From positions 62,001-126,000 of the forward strand of contig NZ_JAETWA010000014.1 of NCBI RefSeq assembly GCF_016774335.1: a stretch of 64,000 nucleotides of DNA. The letters run 5' to 3'. The position numbers and the translations under genes were made by a program. Below the pieces are notes generated by a model. That model searched no databases and had not been told where the DNA came from. It was given only the letters and a program-made list of their open reading frames with translations. The stretch's first letter is position 1, and every line of letters starts with the position of its first letter. The stretch is from Luteimonas saliphila (GTDB lineage: Bacteria > Pseudomonadota > Gammaproteobacteria > Xanthomonadales > Xanthomonadaceae). Below, in pieces: positions 20,678-32,521 of this stretch.

Positions 20678-21319
20678 ATGAAGCTGACCGACACCCAGCG
20701 AGCCATCCTCACGCTGATCGCGGAGCGGATCGAAGCCGAAGGCGTCCCGCCGTCCCAGGCGGAGATCGCCCGTGCTTTCGGTTTCAGCGGGGTGCGCGCC
20801 GCGCAGTACCACCTCGAGGCGCTCGAGGCCGCCGGCGCCATCGAACGCGTGCCGGGGCGTGCGCGCGGCATCCGCGTGCTGCAGCCGGTGCCGTCGGCGC
20901 AGCAGGCGTTCGACCTGGCGGCCGGCAACGACGATGCGCTGCGCCTGCCGGTGCTGGGCCAGGTGGCTGCCGGCCTGCCGATCGGCGCCGACATCGGTTC
21001 GGACGACTACGTCGTGCTCGACCGGGTGCTGTTCTCGCCTTCGCCCGACTATCTGCTCAAGGTCAAGGGCGACTCGATGATCGACGAGGGCATCTTCGAC
21101 GGCGACCTGATCGGCGTGCACCGCACCGGCGATGCCCGCAGCGGCCAGATCGTGGTCGCGCGCGTGGACGACGCGATCACCGTCAAGCTGCTCAAGCTCG
21201 GCAAGGACCGCATCCGCCTGTTGCCGCGCAATCCGGATTACGCGCCGATCGAGGTGCAGCCGGACCAGGACTTCGCCATCGAGGGCCTGTACTGCGGCCT
21301 GGTGAGACCGAACCGGTGA
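20678..21319 (+). CDS. lexA: SOS repressor LexA
   Basis: 213-residue repressor. The N-terminal winged helix begins [14 protein letters not shown], with recognition-helix region [20 protein letters not shown]. The C-terminal S24 peptidase domain has the self-cleavage site Ala98-Gly99 (LGQVAAGLP), nucleophile Ser133 (KGDSMIDEG) and general base Lys170 (ITVKLLK), so RecA-stimulated autocleavage should work. It is autoregulated through the operator that abuts its start. No Shine-Dalgarno sequence is visible, consistent with a leaderless message. recA follows 160 bp downstream. Confidence 0.96.
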   Translation: MKLTDTQRAILTLIAERIEAEGVPPSQAEIARAFGFSGVRAAQYHLEALEAAGAIERVPGRARGIRVLQPVPSAQQAFDLAAGNDDALRLPVLGQVAAGLPIGADIGSDDYVVLDRVLFSPSPDYLLKVKGDSMIDEGIFDGDLIGVHRTGDARSGQIVVARVDDAITVKLLKLGKDRIRLLPRNPDYAPIEVQPDQDFAIEGLYCGLVRPNR

Positions 21320-21479
21320 GCCTGGCGGGGAGTTTTCCGACAGTCGCCACCCGCGGCGCCCGGCATCCGTGGCGCCGTCGCTCCGGCAATCTTGGCCCCG
21401 GCGCCCTCGTCGCAGTCCGTGCGATGGACGCCTGCAAGGATGCACCCAACCCGAATTCACCATGACAAGGACCACCACG

Positions 21480-22517
<1,038 letters not shown>

Positions 22518-22561
22518 GTCGCTCCATGATCTTCGCGGCCAGGGATGGCCTTTCCATGGCG

Positions 22562-22592
22562 ACCCTCTCCGGGGACGGGGAGGGTTGTTTTC
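22562..22592 (+). terminator. Terminator after recA
   Basis: 9-bp stem (ACCCTCTCC / GGGGAGGGT, with one G-T pair), loop GGGGAC, then TGTTTTC. Lies about 45 bp past the recA stop and suggests that recX is not simply co-transcribed with recA here. Confidence 0.75.
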
Positions 22593-22618
22593 TGCGATCG
22601 ACGACGATCGGGAGGCTC

Positions 22619-23102
22619 ATGGAACCGCTGCGTCGGGTCATGCTGGCCGGACTGGCGCTCATGGCGCCCGCTGCCGCCATTGCGCAGGAGGGGCGGATGA
22701 CGAAGACGGCCAGGGGTGAGTTCACGGTGTCGCTGGAGCCGCTCGAACTGGAAGGCGTGGAGTCGGCGGACAAGCGAGGACGGATGTCGATCGACAAACG
22801 GATCACAGGCGATCTGGTGGCGACCACCCATGGGCAGATGCTGACCGCGATGTCGGATGTACAGGGATCGGCGGTGTACGTGGCGATCGAACGGGTCACC
22901 GGAACGCTGGATGGCCGCGACGGATCGTTCGTATTGCACCCACCGGGGCGTCATGGAGCGCGGGCAATCGTCGCTATCGGTGTCCGTGGCACCGGACTCC
23001 GGCACGGGCGGGTTGGCCGGCATCGCCGGTGACTTCCGGATCGTCCTCGAGGGCGGCAGGCATGCCTACGAGTTCGCCTATTCGTTGCCGGGCGCCGATT
23101 GA
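22619..23102 (+). pseudogene. DUF3224 protein with signal peptide, frameshifted
   Basis: Two frames together make one DUF3224 protein. The first encodes a signal peptide (MEPLRRVMLAGLALMAPAAA) and TARGEFTVSLEPL, GRMSIDKRITGDLVATTHGQ, SAVYVAIERVTGTLDGRDGSFVL. After about base 22,940, in GCACCCACC, similarity continues one base further along: HRGVMERGQSSLSVSVAPDS and GTGGLAGIAGDFRIVLEGGR. The span is one base longer than a multiple of three, so a single inserted base explains it. Either a decayed gene or a sequencing error. DUF3224 proteins are small lipocalin-like barrels of unknown function. GGAGG precedes the ATG closely. Confidence 0.8.
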
Positions 23103-23199
23103 ACCAGAGCCGGAACGGTCCGCGCGCCGTGTCGGGTCTCGGCCCGCCATTGCGGACCTCTTGCGGCATCCGGTAAAAGGTCCCGCTGGAGTTGTTCAC

Positions 23200-23586
23200 A
23201 TGTCCACCGACACCGACTTCATCGAATACGTCCACGAACAGGCGGCGCTCGGTCCCCGGCTGTCGCACAAGAGGATGTTCGGCGAGTACGCGCTGTACCT
23301 GGATGGCAAGGTGGTGGCATTCGCGTGCGACAACAGCTTGCTCCTGAAGCCGACGCAGGAGGGCAGGGCCGTGTTGCCGTCGGTGACGCTGGGCAAGCCG
23401 TATCCCGAGGCGAAGGACTACTTCGTGCTTGACGAGTTTCTGGACGATACGGAACTGCTGCGGCGCGCACTCCAGGCGACGGCGGAGGTATTGCCGGCGC
23501 CGAAGCCGAAGACGCCGGGGAAGGCTTCGAAATCGGTGCAACGCACCCGCGGGCGCAAGCGAGGAGCCGATGACAACGCGACGTGA
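23200..23586 (+). CDS. TfoX/Sxy N-terminal domain protein
   Basis: 128-residue protein with the TfoX N-terminal domain: FIEYVHEQAALGPRLSHKRM, FGEYALYLDGKVVAFACDNS, LLLKPTQEG, and YPEAKDYFVLDEFLDD. The C-terminal TfoX domain found in competence regulators is absent, replaced by a Lys/Arg/Pro-rich tail (KPKTPGKASKSVQRTRGRKR). Stand-alone N-domain proteins of this kind are common and of unclear role; a competence function should not be assumed. Overlaps the next gene by 17 bases. Confidence 0.85.
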   Translation: MSTDTDFIEYVHEQAALGPRLSHKRMFGEYALYLDGKVVAFACDNSLLLKPTQEGRAVLPSVTLGKPYPEAKDYFVLDEFLDDTELLRRALQATAEVLPAPKPKTPGKASKSVQRTRGRKRGADDNAT

Positions 23587-23965
23587 CCTGCTCGTTTCCG
23601 CCGGTGCAATCCTGTCCATGGTCGCGTTCCCGGCCATTTCTGCAAACACCAGCGGAGCATCCATGTTCGGATTGATCGGCAACATGAAGGCGGTGGCGGG
23701 GCAGCGCGAAGCGCTGTTGGCGATCCTGATGGAGAACGTCGGTGGCATGCCGGGTTGCCTGAGCTATGTCGTGGCGGAAGACCCCCGGGATCCCGACGGG
23801 GTCTGGATCAGCGAAGCCTGGGACAGTGCGGACAGCCACAAGGCATCGCTGTCGATCCCCGCGGTTCGCGATGCCGTCGAACGCGCCAGGCCGCTGATCG
23901 CCGGCTTCGGCCAGTACATCGAGACGCGGCCGGTCGGAGGCCATGGTTTGAAGGCGCGTGCGTGA
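23570..23965 (+). CDS. Exported ABM-domain (monooxygenase-like) protein
   Basis: 131-residue protein with an N-terminal export signal, [20 protein letters not shown], ending AISA. The Arg pair resembles a Tat signal but the motif is incomplete. The remainder is an antibiotic biosynthesis monooxygenase (ABM) ferredoxin-like domain: [53 protein letters not shown]. Members range from quinone monooxygenases to heme degraders; function not assignable. GAGGAG precedes the start within the tfoX-like gene, and its stop overlaps the recX GTG. Confidence 0.82.
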   Translation: MTTRRDLLVSAGAILSMVAFPAISANTSGASMFGLIGNMKAVAGQREALLAILMENVGGMPGCLSYVVAEDPRDPDGVWISEAWDSADSHKASLSIPAVRDAVERARPLIAGFGQYIETRPVGGHGLKARA

Positions 23966-24450
23966 GCGACGACGTGCGCCCCCGGCGGAAGCGTCCCCAG
24001 CCCACCGCCACCCAGCGTGCGCTGGGCCTGCTGACGCGCCGGGAGCACTCGCGCAAGGAACTGACGCGCAAGTTGACGATGCGCGGGGTGGACCCGGGTG
24101 AAGTCGAGGCGGCCGTGGAGCGACTGGCGGGCGAGGGCTGGCAGGACGATGCGCGCTTCGCCGAATCGCTGGTCCGCGGTCGCGCCGCGAGCGGATACGG
24201 CCCGCGCCATGTCCGCGCGGAACTGGGCACGCACGGGCTCGATGGAGACGCCATCGCTGCCGCGATGGGCGCTTTCGAAGCCGACTGGACCGAACTTGCC
24301 CGCGATCTGGTCCGCCGCCGCTTCGGCGATGCCGGCCCCCGCGACCCGGTGCAGCGTCGCAAGGCCGCCGAGCTGCTGATGCGCCGCGGCTTCGATGGCG
24401 ACTGCATCCGGGTCGCCACCCGCTTCGACCCGGACGACCCGGGCGAGTAG
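23962..24450 (+). CDS. recX: Regulatory protein RecX
   Basis: 162-residue inhibitor of RecA filament growth, made of helical repeats. Contains [38 protein letters not shown], and [20 protein letters not shown], the usual RecX order. Starts with GTG in a GTGA overlap with the upstream ABM gene, which points to translational coupling with that gene rather than with recA, from which it is separated by three genes and a terminator. The 272-bp gap to alaS has no gene. Confidence 0.93.
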   Translation: MSDDVRPRRKRPQPTATQRALGLLTRREHSRKELTRKLTMRGVDPGEVEAAVERLAGEGWQDDARFAESLVRGRAASGYGPRHVRAELGTHGLDGDAIAAAMGAFEADWTELARDLVRRRFGDAGPRDPVQRRKAAELLMRRGFDGDCIRVATRFDPDDPGE

Positions 24451-24722
24451 GGAAGCTTGCCGGCGCGTCCGGTCGTGGCCCGGCGCCCCTGGCCGGAGGC
24501 GCAGCGCCGGCACACGGGTAGGAGGGGGGGCGGCGGATCGCGCCAGCAGATGGCCTTGGGGCGCCTCCCGCGCCCCGTAGCGTCCTGCGCGCGAAAAACC
24601 GGCGACTGGAACCGGCCGGTTTGCTAATCTGGCGTTTTCGCTGGGTTGTCTGCTCTGGCCATGGGCCTCATCTTGGGGTGGCGCGGGAGGGATCAGGCCG
24701 CCCGCTTGTTGCCAGGCCATCG

Positions 24723-27377
<2,655 letters not shown>

Positions 27378-27529
27378 CGCCGGATAGCTGCTCCATGACC
27401 AACGTCGGTTGACCGCGCGTCCCGTCCCCGACATTCTTCACGTTTGTTCAGTTTGAAACGGCGAGGCGGCCGGTCCGAGGTCGCCACGGCGTTTCGACAG
27501 CAGGCCACCGGCCTACGGAGATTCCCAAG

Positions 27530-27736
27530 ATGTTGATTCTGACCCGCCGCGTCGGCGAGACCCTGATGATCGGCGATTCGGTCACCGTGACTGTGCTCGG
27601 CGTCAAGGGAAACCAGGTGCGCATCGGCATCACCGCGCCCAAGGACGTAGCCGTCCATCGCGAAGAGATCTACCAGCGCATCCGTCGCGGCGACGAGGTC
27701 GAGCCCGCGCGCGAGCCGGAAACCGGAAGCGGCTGA
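27530..27736 (+). CDS. csrA: Carbon storage regulator CsrA
   Basis: 68-residue RNA-binding dimer that represses or activates mRNAs through GGA-containing leader hairpins. [20 protein letters not shown] is the highly conserved first strand, and the RNA-contact segment [15 protein letters not shown] is intact. About 150 bp after alaS and just before two tRNA genes, an order widespread in gammaproteobacteria. It typically controls exopolysaccharide, motility and biofilm genes, so the nearby polysaccharide locus is a possible target (inference only). Confidence 0.97.
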   Translation: MLILTRRVGETLMIGDSVTVTVLGVKGNQVRIGITAPKDVAVHREEIYQRIRRGDEVEPAREPETGSG

Positions 27737-27815
27737 TTTGCCGCATCGGCCGCGACTCCGGTATCCTTCGCGGCCTGTCGCGCATGGTGCGTTCCGCATC
27801 CGGCGCGATCTTCCC

Positions 27816-27908
27816 GGAGACTTGCCCGAGTGGCCGAAGGGGCTCCCCTGCTAAGGGAGTATGGGGTCAAAAGCTCCATCGAGGGTTCGAATCCCTCAGT
27901 CTCCGCCA
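27816..27908 (+). tRNA. tRNA-Ser (anticodon GCT)
   Basis: 93 bases including encoded CCA. Acceptor stem GGAGACT/AGTCTCC with discriminator G, anticodon loop CTGCTAA with GCT at 27850-27852, a long class II variable arm, and T-arm GAGGGTTCGAATCCCTC. Reads AGC/AGU codons. Confidence 0.97.
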
Positions 27909-27986
27909 GTTGTCGCCCGCACCGCCAATCGTCGACGCCGCATTGACGACGACCCCGCGGTTTGGGCACAATTCCGCTTCTGCACT

Positions 27987-28063
27987 GCGCCCGTAGCTCA
28001 GCTGGATAGAGCACCAGGCTACGAACTTGGGGGTCGGAGGTTCGAATCCTTCCGGGCGCGCCA
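27987..28063 (+). tRNA. tRNA-Arg (anticodon ACG)
   Basis: 77 bases including CCA. Acceptor stem GCGCCCG/CGGGCGC, D-arm AGCTCAGCTGGATAGAGC, anticodon loop CTACGAA with ACG at 28021-28023 (A34 normally edited to inosine by TadA), T-arm GGAGGTTCGAATCCTTCC. Lies 78 bp downstream of tRNA-Ser on the same strand and is followed by a terminator. Confidence 0.97.
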
Positions 28064-28075
28064 GCGGATTCTTCG

Positions 28076-28112
28076 AAAGGCCAATGGGTTTGCCCATTGG
28101 CCTTTTTTTTTT
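28076..28112 (+). terminator. Strong terminator after tRNA-Arg
   Basis: 13-bp perfect stem AAAGGCCAATGGG / CCCATTGGCCTTT, loop TTTG, with a run of ten T. Ends the tRNA transcription unit. Confidence 0.97.
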
Positions 28113-28456
28113 CCTGGTCGGCACCACGCGGGGCCGTCGGCGCGTCCAGCAGCGCACCACGTCCCGCGCACGCGCGCCCGGTTCCCTGACGCGGACGCGC
28201 GGCCCACCAGGGGTCGGCCTGGGCGTCGGATCCTGGCGTGGTCGGGGTCGGGGTCCGGGCACGCCGCGCCGCCACGGATCGCCGTCACGCCCGCGGGCCG
28301 ACAGGGGTCCGGATCCGGACTTGACCGCCTGCGCGAACCGGCGGGCGTTCATGGCGCGGACGGATTCGCGGCCCGGTCGGGTGTCTAATATGTCGACTTG
28401 CATGCCAGGGACCCGGCGGCAGGACAGGGGATCCTCGTTTCCACCGGAGTGACCGA
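28113..28456. other. Leader region of the exopolysaccharide locus
   Basis: GC-rich with GGTCGGGGTC tandem-like sequence and no gene recognised. TAATAT at 28386-28391 is the one clear -10-like element in it, about 65 bp ahead of the beta-helix gene; no good -35 box accompanies it. GGAGTGACCG directly precedes that gene's ATG and supplies the ribosome-binding site. Confidence 0.4.
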
Positions 28457-30118
28457 ATGTCTCGTGTCCTGTTCCGTGCCGCCGCGGCCTGTGCCTGCCT
28501 GGCGCTGCCCTCGTTCGCCTACGCGGCGACGTATACCGTCGGCCCCTCGGGCCGCCAATACACCCAGCTGTCGACGCTGGTCGACAGCGTCGACCTCGGC
28601 CCCGGCGACATCGTCCTGGTCGACGGCGGCGCGACCTACAGCGGCAACATCGTCGTGCGCAGCAGCGACGGCGGCGCCGCCGGCAATCCGGTGACGTTCC
28701 GCTGGAACCGCTCGGTCGGCGCGACCCGGCCGGTCCTGAGCGGCGGCGCGCACACCATCAAGTTCCAGCAGTCCAACCACGTGGTGTTCGAAGGCTTCGA
28801 CGTGCGCGGCGGAACCTCGTCGTGCCTGTTCAGCGAGGCCCACGACGTCACCGTACGCGACACCATCATCCGCGACTGTCCGTCGCACGGCATCCTCGGC
28901 GCTGACAACAATTCCGGATCCTTCACGCTCGAATACAGCGAAGTGTTCAATTCCGGATCGGGCACGCACCGCCACCCGATCTACATGCAGTCCGACCAGG
29001 TGGCGTATCCGGGCTCGGTGTTCCTGATGCGCTACAACTACGTGCACGACGGCAACGGCGGCAGCCTGCTCAAGAACCGCCACGAGCGCGCGCTGATCTA
29101 CTACAACTGGTTCGAGAACTCGGCCTACCAGGAGCTCGAGCTGATCGGCCCCGACTGCGAGACGCAGCAGTCCGGCTGGTCGCCGAACCTGCGGCGCGAG
29201 GACGTCGACCTGGTCGGCAACGTGATCGTGCACACGTCTTCCTGGCGCAACGCGATCCGCACCGGCGGCGACCTCAACGGCCGTAGCCAGGGGCGGCTGC
29301 GCATGGTCAACAACACCATCGTCTTCAACCGCCCCGGCATCGCCAACGCGGTCCTGGTGCAACTGGGCCAGGAGTCGCTGGAGATGCACAACAACGTGAT
29401 CTTCCAGACCGGTTCCGGCGCGGCGCCGAACGTCCTGCGGGTGCACGAGGCGTCGGAAGTGGAAACTCCGTATTGCGCGCCCACCAGTCGCGAGCCCTGG
29501 ACCAGCGGGCGCAAGGTGGCCGGCTCCAACAACTGGATCCAGAGCTCCGCGACCCTGGTCCCGCCCGAGTTGACGGGCACGCTGCGCGGTGCCGATCCGG
29601 CGTTCGCCGGCATCGGCCAGTTCCAGTTGCGACCGACGGCGAACAGCCCGCTGGTGTCCGCCGGCAACCCGCAGCCACCGTCGCCCTCCGCGTTCCCGTT
29701 CCCGTCGCCGCTGCTGTTGCCGCAATTCGATCCGCCGCTGCGCGCGAAGCTGGCGATGGGCGCGCAGGTCGCGCGCGTACTTGGCGCACGCATCGACATC
29801 GGCGCGCTGGAAAGCGCGGGAGGCGGTGGCGCACGCCTGCGCCGCAACGGCTCGGCGCCGCTGGCTCCAGCCGGAGCGTCCGCCTCCGCGGGCGCGTCCG
29901 CGCCGCGCGCGACGGTCGGCCACGGGTCCCGGACGCAGGCCGCCAGCGCGGTCGGCGAGTCGACGCAAGCCCGGCCTGCAGGCGCGCACGCGCCTGCGAG
30001 CGCCCGTCTGGACGCCCGGCGCACGGATGTCCGGATCACGCCGCCGGTGGTGATGCTCTGGCAGCGATTGAGCGGTTGGTTCGGCGACCTGCCGGGTCGC
30101 GACGCCGCGCGGCGCTGA
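28457..30118 (+). CDS. Secreted right-handed beta-helix protein with novel C-terminal tail
   Basis: 553 residues. A signal peptide ends at SFAYA (about 23). Residues 24-400 read as a parallel beta-helix of the pectate-lyase type: short strands such as NHVVFEGFDVRGG, HDVTVRDTIIRDCPSHGI, and LRMVNNTIVFN. It has DxG-rich turns and Asn ladders but no assigned catalytic motif, so a glycan-binding or lyase function is only likely. From about 462 it has RRNGSAPLAP, a 54-residue Ala/Ser/Pro linker, then RITPPVVMLWQRLSGWFGD (526 on). The same module ends the FG-GAP protein at 35,674. No PEP-CTERM, LPXTG or T9SS signal is present. Confidence 0.8.
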   Translation: MSRVLFRAAAACACLALPSFAYAATYTVGPSGRQYTQLSTLVDSVDLGPGDIVLVDGGATYSGNIVVRSSDGGAAGNPVTFRWNRSVGATRPVLSGGAHTIKFQQSNHVVFEGFDVRGGTSSCLFSEAHDVTVRDTIIRDCPSHGILGADNNSGSFTLEYSEVFNSGSGTHRHPIYMQSDQVAYPGSVFLMRYNYVHDGNGGSLLKNRHERALIYYNWFENSAYQELELIGPDCETQQSGWSPNLRREDVDLVGNVIVHTSSWRNAIRTGGDLNGRSQGRLRMVNNTIVFNRPGIANAVLVQLGQESLEMHNNVIFQTGSGAAPNVLRVHEASEVETPYCAPTSREPWTSGRKVAGSNNWIQSSATLVPPELTGTLRGADPAFAGIGQFQLRPTANSPLVSAGNPQPPSPSAFPFPSPLLLPQFDPPLRAKLAMGAQVARVLGARIDIGALESAGGGGARLRRNGSAPLAPAGASASAGASAPRATVGHGSRTQAASAVGESTQARPAGAHAPASARLDARRTDVRITPPVVMLWQRLSGWFGDLPGRDAARR

Positions 30119-30166
30119 GGGCCGGCGGGACAGGGCCGGCAGTCGCCCACGTCCGCGCGCGAGCGT

Positions 30167-30877
30167 TCAGTCTTCGCGTCGCGCCAGGAACAGCGGATAG
30201 GGCGCCGTGTCCACGAGGCCGAGCGCTTCGCCAGCCACTTCGAATGCGCCGTTGACGATGTCCGCGAGGTTGCGACGCGCCTCGAACGGCGGATCGTAGA
30301 ACGCCTTGCGACGCAGGATCGAGAAGCCGTGCCGTTCGAGCAGCGAAGCGGCGTCGGCCGCGTCGTGGTGGCGGATGCCCGGTGCGGGGTTGCGGTCGCG
30401 GTCGCGTTGGCCGCTCATCCGCATCCACACCCGCGGCAGGAACTGCGAGGTCTTGGTGGCGATGATCAGATGGCCGCCGGGTCGCAGCACGCGCCGCAGC
30501 TCGGCCACGTAGGCCTCGTCGTCCGGAACGAACGGCAGGACCACGATCGACAGCACGATGTCGAAACTGGCGTCGGCGAAATCGACGCCATCCGGCCGGC
30601 ACCGGTCGAACGGGATCGGCGCGTACTGCTGGCGGGCGAATTCGACCCGCCGTTGCTCGACGTCCACGGCGTGCAGGTCGGGGTGGGTCTTCGCCGCCGC
30701 CCAGGCGATGTCGCCCCAGCCGAAGCCGTAGTCGAGAACGCGCCCCGGCGGAAGTTCGCGCAGCAGCGAGAGGACCGCCTGGTGGCGCCGGCGCTGGTGG
30801 GCGTCCTGCGGTGCATCGCGATAGAAGTGGCGCGGTATTTCGGTGCTCACGCGTACGGGTTCGATCACTGCATCCAT
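30167..30877 (-). CDS. SAM-dependent methyltransferase (class I)
   Basis: 236-residue Rossmann-fold methyltransferase. Motif I is GRVLDYGFGWGDIAW, the acidic loop AVDVEQRRVEFARQ binds the ribose, and DASFDIVLSIVVLPFVPD plus ELRRVLRPGGHLIIATK form motifs II-III. The methyltransferase-11 type acts on small molecules; a sugar or lipid acceptor in exopolysaccharide synthesis is likely from context only. The frame is open for 36 further codons upstream, but this ATG gives the natural N-terminus. Convergent with the beta-helix gene and divergent from the glycosyltransferase at 31,394. Confidence 0.82.
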   Translation of the reverse strand: MDAVIEPVRVSTEIPRHFYRDAPQDAHQRRRHQAVLSLLRELPPGRVLDYGFGWGDIAWAAAKTHPDLHAVDVEQRRVEFARQQYAPIPFDRCRPDGVDFADASFDIVLSIVVLPFVPDDEAYVAELRRVLRPGGHLIIATKTSQFLPRVWMRMSGQRDRDRNPAPGIRHHDAADAASLLERHGFSILRRKAFYDPPFEARRNLADIVNGAFEVAGEALGLVDTAPYPLFLARRED

Positions 30878-31393
30878 GGGTCGCTTCGATTCGTTGTCGC
30901 CGGGCGCACCGGTCCACGTCGCGATGGAGCCGGGCAGGGCTGGAGTTACCGGGCTGATACGGGTTAAGCGCGAGGATTCGGCCACGTGCCGGGCGGGTGG
31001 GGCGGGCGTGGGGACGGAACAGGGGGCGGGCTTGCGGGTACGTGGCCGATTCCGGGTCCATCCACCGTATCAGCTACTGTTCGCCGTGCTTGCATGGGAC
31101 CCGGCAGCGGGTCGACGGCGCGAAAACCCCATCAGATTGGATACGAATGAGTGTTGTTGTCGCAGGATGCCGTGGTCCGGTCGCAGTCTCGCCAGGGGCC
31201 ATCGTCGATGCGCCGGACCGGTCGTGAGTTCGATGCGGTTGGTCGCGAGGCCGGGGCCAGAGTCCCGTGGCCCGACGATCGGCGGGCGGCCGCCACCCGC
31301 ACCGGCTGGCGGCCGCTGTTCCGTCGCCAGCCTGCGCGCGTCGAATCCGGGACGCCGTGGAGCGCCACGCGTCGCTCTGGACCGGGTCAGACC
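30878..31393. other. Divergent intergenic region with hairpin
   Basis: 516 bp between the methyltransferase and a GT4 gene; no gene recognised. A perfect 10-bp inverted repeat GCGGCCGCCA / TGGCGGCCGC (31286-31295, 31307-31316; 11-base loop) lies about 80 bp before the GT4 start without a T tract, so it is a leader structure rather than a plain terminator. AT-richer sequence at 31,130-31,155 is the likeliest promoter area. Confidence 0.4.
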
Positions 31394-32506
31394 ATGAAAG
31401 TGCTGCACCTGACCCTCTCCTACAGCCACGGCGGACGCCGCGAGGCGATCGCCGCACTGGCGGCGGGTCTGCGCGAACTGGGCGTCGACAGCCATCTGGG
31501 TTGCCTGGATGCGTTCGGTTCCGAGGCAGGCGAACGCGCGCTGTTCGCCGGCAGCTTCAACCTGGACCGCCATGGCCTGTTCGACCGCGCGGCCTTGCGG
31601 CGCCTGCGCGACTATTGCCGCGAGCACGCCATCGACGTGGTGCACGCGCACGACGCCGCCAGCGAGGCGATGGCCGCGCTGGCGATGCCGGACAAGGGTC
31701 CGGCACTGCTGATGAGTTTCCATCGCACGCGCGGCCTGGAAACGGCGCGCCTGCGCGACCGTGTACGCAACGCGCTGGTGGGTTTGCGGGTGGGTGCGGT
31801 CGTCACCGCGTCGCAGGAGCGGCTGCGGCACTACATCGACAACAACTATGTGGATCCGGCGAAGGTGTCGTGCATCCCGCTGGGCATCGATCTCGAGCGT
31901 TTCCGGCCTGATCCGGCGGCGCGCGCGCGCACGCGGCGACACATCGGCGCCGCCGACGCGACGCTGGTGGTCGGAACGGTGGGCCATTTCGGCCCCGAGA
32001 AGGGCGTCGATCTCGCGATCGGCGCGTTCCACGAATTCATGCGTCGCGAACCGGAGCGCGATGCGCGACTGCTGGTGCTCGGCCAGGGCGATGCGTCGCA
32101 GGAAGCGAAGCTGCGCTCGATGGTGGCCGCGGATCTCGCCCACCGCGTCCATTTCTGCGGCTTCCAGGCCGACCCCGAGCACTGGTTCCCGGGCTTCGAC
32201 GTGTTGCTGCATGGCGCGCGCGACGAAGCGTTCGGGTTGGTGCTGGCCGAGGCGCAGGCCTGCGGCGTGCCGGTGGTGGCGGCGCGGGTCGGCGGTATCC
32301 CCGAGGTGGTGCTCGACCGGCGCACCGGACGCCTCGCGCCGGTGCCGGAGGTGGACTCGCTGGCGGATGCGCTGCAGCAGGTGATCGCCAGCACCGCATA
32401 CCGGGCCGAACTGGCGCGGCAGGCGGTCGAACACGCGCGCCACCAGTTCAGCCGCCAGCGCTACGCAGGCGAATTCCTGCAGATCTACCGTCGCCTGCTG
32501 CGCTGA
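31394..32506 (+). CDS. Glycosyltransferase family 4
   Basis: 370-residue retaining GT-B glycosyltransferase. Begins MKVLHLTLSYSHGGRREAIA. The C-terminal nucleotide-sugar domain has VGTVGHFGPEKGVDLAIGAF, and the GT4 EX7E element is in DEAFGLVLAEAQACGVPVVA followed by GGIPEVV. It would add a sugar to a lipid-linked precursor at the inner-membrane cytoplasmic face. The next gene, the PLP decarboxylase, converges on it with a 15-bp gap. Donor and acceptor are not predictable. Confidence 0.9.
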   Translation: MKVLHLTLSYSHGGRREAIAALAAGLRELGVDSHLGCLDAFGSEAGERALFAGSFNLDRHGLFDRAALRRLRDYCREHAIDVVHAHDAASEAMAALAMPDKGPALLMSFHRTRGLETARLRDRVRNALVGLRVGAVVTASQERLRHYIDNNYVDPAKVSCIPLGIDLERFRPDPAARARTRRHIGAADATLVVGTVGHFGPEKGVDLAIGAFHEFMRREPERDARLLVLGQGDASQEAKLRSMVAADLAHRVHFCGFQADPEHWFPGFDVLLHGARDEAFGLVLAEAQACGVPVVAARVGGIPEVVLDRRTGRLAPVPEVDSLADALQQVIASTAYRAELARQAVEHARHQFSRQRYAGEFLQIYRRLLR

Positions 32507-32521
32507 GGCCGGGGACGGGCG

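Noticed and set aside
21320..21479. LexA operator upstream of recA
   Set aside because: No TTAGTAGT-type half-site or palindrome was found; recA SOS control here is taken to come through lexA.
23200..23586. Competence activator TfoX/Sxy as a functional call
   Set aside because: Only the N-terminal domain is present; the C-terminal domain of the competence regulators is missing.
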